A stretch of 64,000 nt of DNA from Saccharopolyspora flava (GTDB taxonomy: Bacteria; Actinomycetota; Actinomycetes; Mycobacteriales; Pseudonocardiaceae). The stretch spans positions 248,001-312,000 of the forward strand of contig NZ_FOZX01000004.1 of the NCBI RefSeq assembly GCF_900116135.1, read 5' to 3'. Under the pieces are notes generated by a model. It saw nothing but the letters and a program-made list of their open reading frames with translations, searched no databases and was not told the DNA's origin. Position numbers and translations under genes: made by a program. Below, in pieces: positions 60,546 to 64,000 of the stretch (position 1 is the first letter of the stretch; the number at the start of each line of letters is the position of its first letter).

Positions 60546-61661
60546 GTGGAGGAGCTGCGCGCGGGGATCGAGGACATCGCACTGGTGGACCACCACGTCC
60601 ACGGCGTGGTGCCGGGCAAGCTCGACCGGGCCGGGTTCGAGTCGCTGCTCACCGAGTCCGACCGCCCGATCCCGGGCTGGATGACGCAGTTCGACTCGCC
60701 GCTGGGGTTCGCGCTGCGGCGGTGGTGCGCGCCCGTGCTCGGTCTCCGGCCGCACGCCACGCCCGAGGAGTACCTGGCCGCGCGGGTGTCGCTGGGAGCC
60801 GAGGAGGTGACCTGGCGGCTGCTCGCGGCCTCCGGCGCGGGCCGGTTCCTGGTCGACACCGGGCTGGGCGGCGGCCTGGCGGAACTGGCCGAGGCGTCCG
60901 GGAAACCGGTGCACGAGGTGGTGCGGCTGGAATCGGTGCTGGAGGACGTCGGCCGATCGGGCGTGTCGGCGGCCGACCTGCCCGCGCGGTTCCAGGAGGA
61001 GCTGGCGCGGCGGACGGCCTCGGCGGTGGGGCTCAAGAGCATCGTCGCCTACCGCTTCGGCTTCGACTTCGACCCGCGGCCGCCGGAGCGCGCCGAGGTC
61101 GTGGAAGCGGCCGGGACCTGGTTGGGCGAGGGCGCGCCCCGGGTGAGCGATCCGGTGCTGCTGCGGTTCGCGCTGTGGGCCGGGGTGGAGCGCGGCCTGC
61201 CGCTCCAGCTGCACGCCGGGTTCGGCGACCCCGACCTGGACCTGCACCGCTGCGATCCGCTGCTGCTGACCGGATTCCTGCGCGAGGTCGAGCCGCGCGG
61301 CGTGGACGTGCTCCTGCTGCACTGCTACCCGTTCCACCGCCACGCCGCCTACCTGGCGCAGGTGTTGCCGCACGTGCACTTCGACGTCGGGCTGGCCCTC
61401 ACCCACACCGGTGCCCGCTCGACCGCGGTGCTCGCCGAATCCCTGGAACTCGCCCCGTTCGCCAAGACCCTCTACTCCTCGGACGCCTGGGGCCTGCCCG
61501 AGCTGCACCACCTCGGCGCCCGGCTCTGGCGCCGGGGAATGGCCGAAGTCCTGTCCGGGCACGTCGAATCCGGCGACTGGGCGCTCGACGACGCCCTCCG
61601 AGTCGCGCGCATGATCGGCCGCGACAACGCCGAGCGCGTGTACGGCCTGGAGAGTCCCTAG
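60546..61661 (+). CDS. amidohydrolase-2/FluG-N-terminal-like protein
   Basis: A 371-residue TIM-barrel amidohydrolase related to the N-terminal part of fungal FluG and nodulin-like proteins: DHHVHGVVPG (HxH), QLHAGFGDPDLDL, LLHCYPFHRHAAYL and LYSSDAWGLPEL carrying metal-ligand His/Asp. Relatives often accompany glutamine synthetase-like ligases, absent here. GTG at 60546 is used; GTG at 60537 is in frame. No good Shine-Dalgarno, so possibly leaderless. Substrate unknown. Confidence 0.82.
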   Translation: MEELRAGIEDIALVDHHVHGVVPGKLDRAGFESLLTESDRPIPGWMTQFDSPLGFALRRWCAPVLGLRPHATPEEYLAARVSLGAEEVTWRLLAASGAGRFLVDTGLGGGLAELAEASGKPVHEVVRLESVLEDVGRSGVSAADLPARFQEELARRTASAVGLKSIVAYRFGFDFDPRPPERAEVVEAAGTWLGEGAPRVSDPVLLRFALWAGVERGLPLQLHAGFGDPDLDLHRCDPLLLTGFLREVEPRGVDVLLLHCYPFHRHAAYLAQVLPHVHFDVGLALTHTGARSTAVLAESLELAPFAKTLYSSDAWGLPELHHLGARLWRRGMAEVLSGHVESGDWALDDALRVARMIGRDNAERVYGLESP

Positions 61662-62332
61662 GCGGGGCGGAAGATCTGGTCGTCGGGGATGTCGATGCCG
61701 AGCTGGGCGAGGAGTTCGATGAGCACGACGGCGATCTGGCGGCTGACCCGGGTGGCGAGCTCGTCCTCGGTCTCGTCGGCGTGGTCGAGCCACCAGATGA
61801 TGCTGGCGTCGACCATCCCCATCATGCCCGCGAGCACGCCGTCCGGTGGCGCGGCGGGCAGTTCGGCGGCGTCGAGGTAGCCGCGCATGGCCTCCACGAT
61901 CTCGTTGAGGAAGCGGGTGCGGCCCATCCGGGCGCGGTGCAGCGCCTTGGTCTGCTGCTGGGCGGCGACGAAGCGGTAGAGGTTCGGGTGCTCGGAGGCC
62001 CAGGAGATGCTGGCCGCGACGATCCCGCGGATCACCTCGAACGGCGTGCCGGCGCGGGTGAGGTGCGGCCGGACGCGGCGGATGAGCTCGGTGGCGGCGA
62101 AGCGGGTGACCTCGGCGTCGAGCTGGTCCTTGCTCGCGAAGTGCCGGTAGACGTTGGGGCGGGGGAGCCCGGCGCGGTCGGCGATCTGCGCCATGCCCAC
62201 GTGCGGGCCGCTCTCGTCGATGGCCTCGACGGCGGCCGAGACGATCTGCGCGCGCCGCGAGTCGTTGTCCAGGGCTTCCTTCGCCGTCCGGCGCCGCACC
62301 GTGGAATCGACCCATCTCGCCACGTTCACCAC
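61658..62332 (-). CDS. TetR-family transcriptional regulator
   Basis: A 224-residue TetR regulator: HTH region RRAQIVSAAVEAIDESGPHVGMAQIADRAGLPRPNVYRHFASKDQL in pieces, then a ligand domain with ISWASEHPNLYRFVAAQQQTK. GTG codons at 62332, 62329 and 62323 are alternative starts. The stop overlaps the amidohydrolase stop by 4 bp. Divergent from the acyl-CoA dehydrogenase across two GATACA-type operators, its probable target. Confidence 0.86.
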   Translation of the reverse strand: MVNVARWVDSTVRRRTAKEALDNDSRRAQIVSAAVEAIDESGPHVGMAQIADRAGLPRPNVYRHFASKDQLDAEVTRFAATELIRRVRPHLTRAGTPFEVIRGIVAASISWASEHPNLYRFVAAQQQTKALHRARMGRTRFLNEIVEAMRGYLDAAELPAAPPDGVLAGMMGMVDASIIWWLDHADETEDELATRVSRQIAVVLIELLAQLGIDIPDDQIFRPA

Positions 62333-62350
62333 GGCGACACCGTACCCTCT

Positions 62351-62395
62351 GATACAGCTTGTACCCAGTCCGACGCGCGTGCTACAACGTGTATC
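62351..62395. promoter_or_regulatory. two TetR-type operators, GATACA-N3-TGTA
   Basis: GATACAGCTTGTACC (62351-62365) and, inverted, GATACACGTTGTAGC (62381-62395) share GATACA-N3-TGTA and are centred 30 bp apart (about three helical turns) between the divergent TetR and dehydrogenase genes. They overlap the space where both promoters must lie. Confidence 0.65.
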
Positions 62396-62430
62396 CAGTA
62401 CCCCAGCGTTCCGTAATGGGAGGATTCGCC

Positions 62431-63588
62431 GTGCCCGCTCGCCGCTCGCCCTGGATGAATGAGGAACTCGACGACCTGCGCGGACTCGCGCGCACGTTCG
62501 CCGAGAAGGAGATCAAGCCGAACACCGAGCGGTTCATCGCCAACAAGCAGGTCGACCGCGAGCTGTGGAACAAGGCCGGCGAAGCGGGCCTGCTGTGCCT
62601 GTCGATCCCGGAGGAGTACGGCGGTGGCGGCGGCACCTTCGCGCACGAGGCCGTGGTGATCGAGGAGCAGGGTCGCGTCGGCGACAGCTCCTGGGGCGCC
62701 TCGCTGCACAGCGGCATCGTCGCCCACTACCTGCTCGCCTACGGCACCGAGGCGCAGAAGCGCGAGTGGCTGCCGAAGCTGGCCAGCGGCGAGTCCGTCG
62801 CCGCCATCGCCATGACCGAGCCGGGCACCGGTTCCGACCTGCAGGGCATCGCCACCAAGGCGATCCGCGACGGCGACGAGTACGTGGTCAACGGCGCCAA
62901 GACCTTCATCACCAACGGCTACCAGGCCGACGTGGTGCTGGTGGCGGCCAAGACCAACCCGGAGGAGGCCGCGTCCGGGATCTCGCTGGTGATCGTGCCG
63001 ACCGACACCCCCGGCTTCAAGCGCGGCCGGGTGCTCGACAAGATCGGCATGAAGGGCCAGGACACCTGCGAGCTGTTCTTCGACGACTGCCGCGTGCCCG
63101 CCTCGAACCTGCTCGGCGAGAAGGAGGGCGAGGGCTTCGTCCAGCTGATGACGCAGCTGCCGCAGGAACGGCTCATCGTCGCCGTGGCCTGCGTGTCGGC
63201 GATGGAGTTCGTGCTCGACGAGACGCTGAGCTACGTCCACCAGCGGGAGGCCTTCGGGCGCCCGATCTTCAAGTTCCAGAACACCAAGTTCGAGCTGGCC
63301 GAGATCGCCACCGAGGCCCGGGTCGCGCGGTCCTTCCTGGACGAGTGCATCGAGCTGCACGTCGAGGGCGAGCTCGACATCCCGACCGCGGCGATGGTCA
63401 AGTACTGGTGCTCGGAGCGGGCGATGAAGGTCGCCGACCAGTGCCTGCAGCTGTTCGGCGGCTACGGCTACATGGAGGAGTACCCGGTGGCGCGGGTGTT
63501 CACCGACATGCGCGTCCAGCAGATCTACGCGGGCACCACCGAGATCATGAAGGAGATCATCAGCCGGTCGCTGCCGACCCCGAGCTGA
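62431..63588 (+). CDS. acyl-CoA dehydrogenase
   Basis: A 385-residue FAD acyl-CoA dehydrogenase, close to long-chain/isovaleryl types: RGLARTFAEKEIKP, IPEEYGGGGGTFAHEAVV, MTEPGTGSDLQGIATKA, LYVHQREAFGRPIFKFQ-like segment and LFGGYGYMEEYPVARVFTDMRVQQIYAGTTEIM, in which YAGTTEIM is the FAD-adenine contact. GTG at 62431 is chosen: GGGAGG lies 7 bases upstream, whereas the ATG at 62416 overlaps that site. Controlled by the divergent TetR. Confidence 0.92.
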   Translation: MPARRSPWMNEELDDLRGLARTFAEKEIKPNTERFIANKQVDRELWNKAGEAGLLCLSIPEEYGGGGGTFAHEAVVIEEQGRVGDSSWGASLHSGIVAHYLLAYGTEAQKREWLPKLASGESVAAIAMTEPGTGSDLQGIATKAIRDGDEYVVNGAKTFITNGYQADVVLVAAKTNPEEAASGISLVIVPTDTPGFKRGRVLDKIGMKGQDTCELFFDDCRVPASNLLGEKEGEGFVQLMTQLPQERLIVAVACVSAMEFVLDETLSYVHQREAFGRPIFKFQNTKFELAEIATEARVARSFLDECIELHVEGELDIPTAAMVKYWCSERAMKVADQCLQLFGGYGYMEEYPVARVFTDMRVQQIYAGTTEIMKEIISRSLPTPS

Positions 63589-63602
63589 TCCTCCGCACGT
63601 CC

Positions 63603-63635
63603 GTCCGGCCGCTCGGGTTCACCGGGCGGCCGGAC
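63603..63635 (+). terminator. hairpin terminator after the acyl-CoA dehydrogenase
   Basis: Perfect 10-bp arms GTCCGGCCGC (63603-63612) and GCGGCCGGAC (63626-63635), extendable by four inner pairs including a wobble, 14 bp after the stop codon. Confidence 0.7.
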
Positions 63636-63758
63636 TGGCGTTTTGGCGCCAAGTGCCCGAAGTCACCCGCTGTGAGGTGTTTACGGAAGCCCGGCTGATC
63701 GTTAGTTTGGGGGCCGCCGACCGGAGTTAACGCCGATGTTACGGGGAGGGATCGGGCG

Positions 63759-63932
63759 ATGGCGCCTCTTGACCTGCTCTGCGCTGTGCTGATCCCGCTC
63801 GCCCTCATCGTCGGCACGGCCGCCGCGATGTCCGGCCGCCGCGTCCTCGCCCAGCGCCTCGCGGTCACCTCGGGTGCACTCGCAGTAGTGGGCCTGGCGC
63901 TCGTCTCGGCCGTCTCGCTCTTCGGACTCTGA
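63759..63932 (+). CDS. 57-residue membrane protein
   Basis: A short ORF below usual length cut-offs: MAPLDLLCAVLIPLALIVGT begins the first hydrophobic helix, AAAMSGRRVLAQRLAVTSG a short basic loop, then LAVVGLALVSAVSLFGL a second helix. ATG at 63759 has GGGGAGGG 9 bases upstream, codon use is GC3-rich, and the TGA (63930-63932) runs straight into a large palindrome. Two-helix small proteins of this type are common and uncharacterised. Confidence 0.6.
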   Translation: MAPLDLLCAVLIPLALIVGTAAAMSGRRVLAQRLAVTSGALAVVGLALVSAVSLFGL

Positions 63933-63987
63933 CAGTTTTAGCCATAATTGCCCCGTCTTTTCAGGGGCAATTATGGCTAAAACTGTC
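63931..63987 (+). terminator. 24-bp-arm palindrome, AT-rich, directly at the stop codon
   Basis: Perfect 24-bp arms (63931-63954, 63964-63987) with a 9-base loop GTCTTTTCA. Arms are about 46% G+C against over 70% around them. RNA from it would form a very stable hairpin, so it could act as a terminator, but its length and composition also fit a dispersed palindromic repeat. Confidence 0.65.
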
Positions 63988-64000
63988 CCCTGCCGAGCAC

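Noticed and set aside
57039-62315. A 1758-codon open frame on the minus strand
   Set aside because: It runs antisense through several well-supported genes and has the low-complexity Arg/Gly/Pro composition of a GC-rich shadow frame.

Overview
The window is about 71-73% G+C, with the strong third-position GC bias, GTG/TTG starts and 4-base stop/start overlaps typical of an actinomycete chromosome. A calerythrin-like EF-hand protein (a family first described in Saccharopolyspora erythraea), a BioQ-type biotin regulator, a DasR-type operator beside chitinase-like genes and an acyl-CoA carboxylase operon matching mycobacterial accA2/accD2 all fit a Pseudonocardiaceae-like host, probably Saccharopolyspora or a close relative. 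That assignment is inference. No rRNA, tRNA, CRISPR array, transposase or integrase was seen.

Layout. 1-2.8 kb: a cytochrome P450 (cut by the window edge) divergent from a two-component system. 2.8-7.6 kb: biotin operon bioB-bioA-bioF-bioD on the minus strand, divergent from a TetR regulator (BioQ type) across two tandem operators. 7.6-14.8 kb: a mycothiol-dependent-isomerase-like protein; an RpiR regulator divergent from an MFS transporter-GAF protein-amidohydrolase operon; a MatC-like permease with a palindromic operator; an LLM flavin oxidoreductase. 14.8-21.2 kb: an acyltransferase, a second two-component system, a WYL regulator, a DinB protein coupled to an AlkZ-like protein, and a helical protein of unknown role. 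21.2-26.5 kb: a DUF4241/lectin fusion, a TetR regulator and an FMO-serine hydrolase pair. 26.5-32.1 kb is an exported cell-wall/chitin set: two tandem GH18-like proteins under a DasR-type operator, two tandem NlpC/P60 endopeptidases and a minimal L,D-transpeptidase.

32.1-41.2 kb is one minus-strand catabolic operon of seven overlapping or closely packed genes (TIGR03084-like protein, AtuA-family protein, acyl-CoA dehydrogenase, carboxyltransferase, biotin carboxylase/carrier, acyl-CoA dehydrogenase, TetR). It is preceded by a perfect CAAGC-centred palindrome. The AtuA-family gene carries a 38-bp palindromic sequence at its interdomain linker. The carboxylase depends on biotin, which the operon at 2.8-6.9 kb makes.

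41.3-44.4 kb is decayed: an oxidoreductase with a one-base frameshift, a secreted protein with an in-frame TGA, and the C-terminal remnant of a nucleotide-sugar dehydrogenase lie within 2.3 kb. Directly beyond it, 44.3-59.9 kb holds two divergent arms that look like an unassigned biosynthetic cluster. The left arm has two Gfo/Idh/MocA oxidoreductases, a sugar-isomerase-like TIM barrel, an M20 hydrolase, a malate/lactate-type dehydrogenase and a small unknown protein. The right arm has two DegT/StrS PLP aminotransferases, a UbiA prenyltransferase, an FAD oxidoreductase, two adenylate-forming ligases, a methyltransferase and a CaiB/BaiF CoA-transferase. Nearly all genes overlap. There is no PKS, NRPS, carrier protein, glycosyltransferase or exporter. 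This is the best candidate in the window for an undescribed system. A calerythrin-like protein closes the region. 60.5-64 kb has a FluG-like amidohydrolase, a TetR/acyl-CoA dehydrogenase divergent pair with two operators, and a 57-residue membrane protein that ends in a 24-bp-arm palindrome of unusually low G+C.
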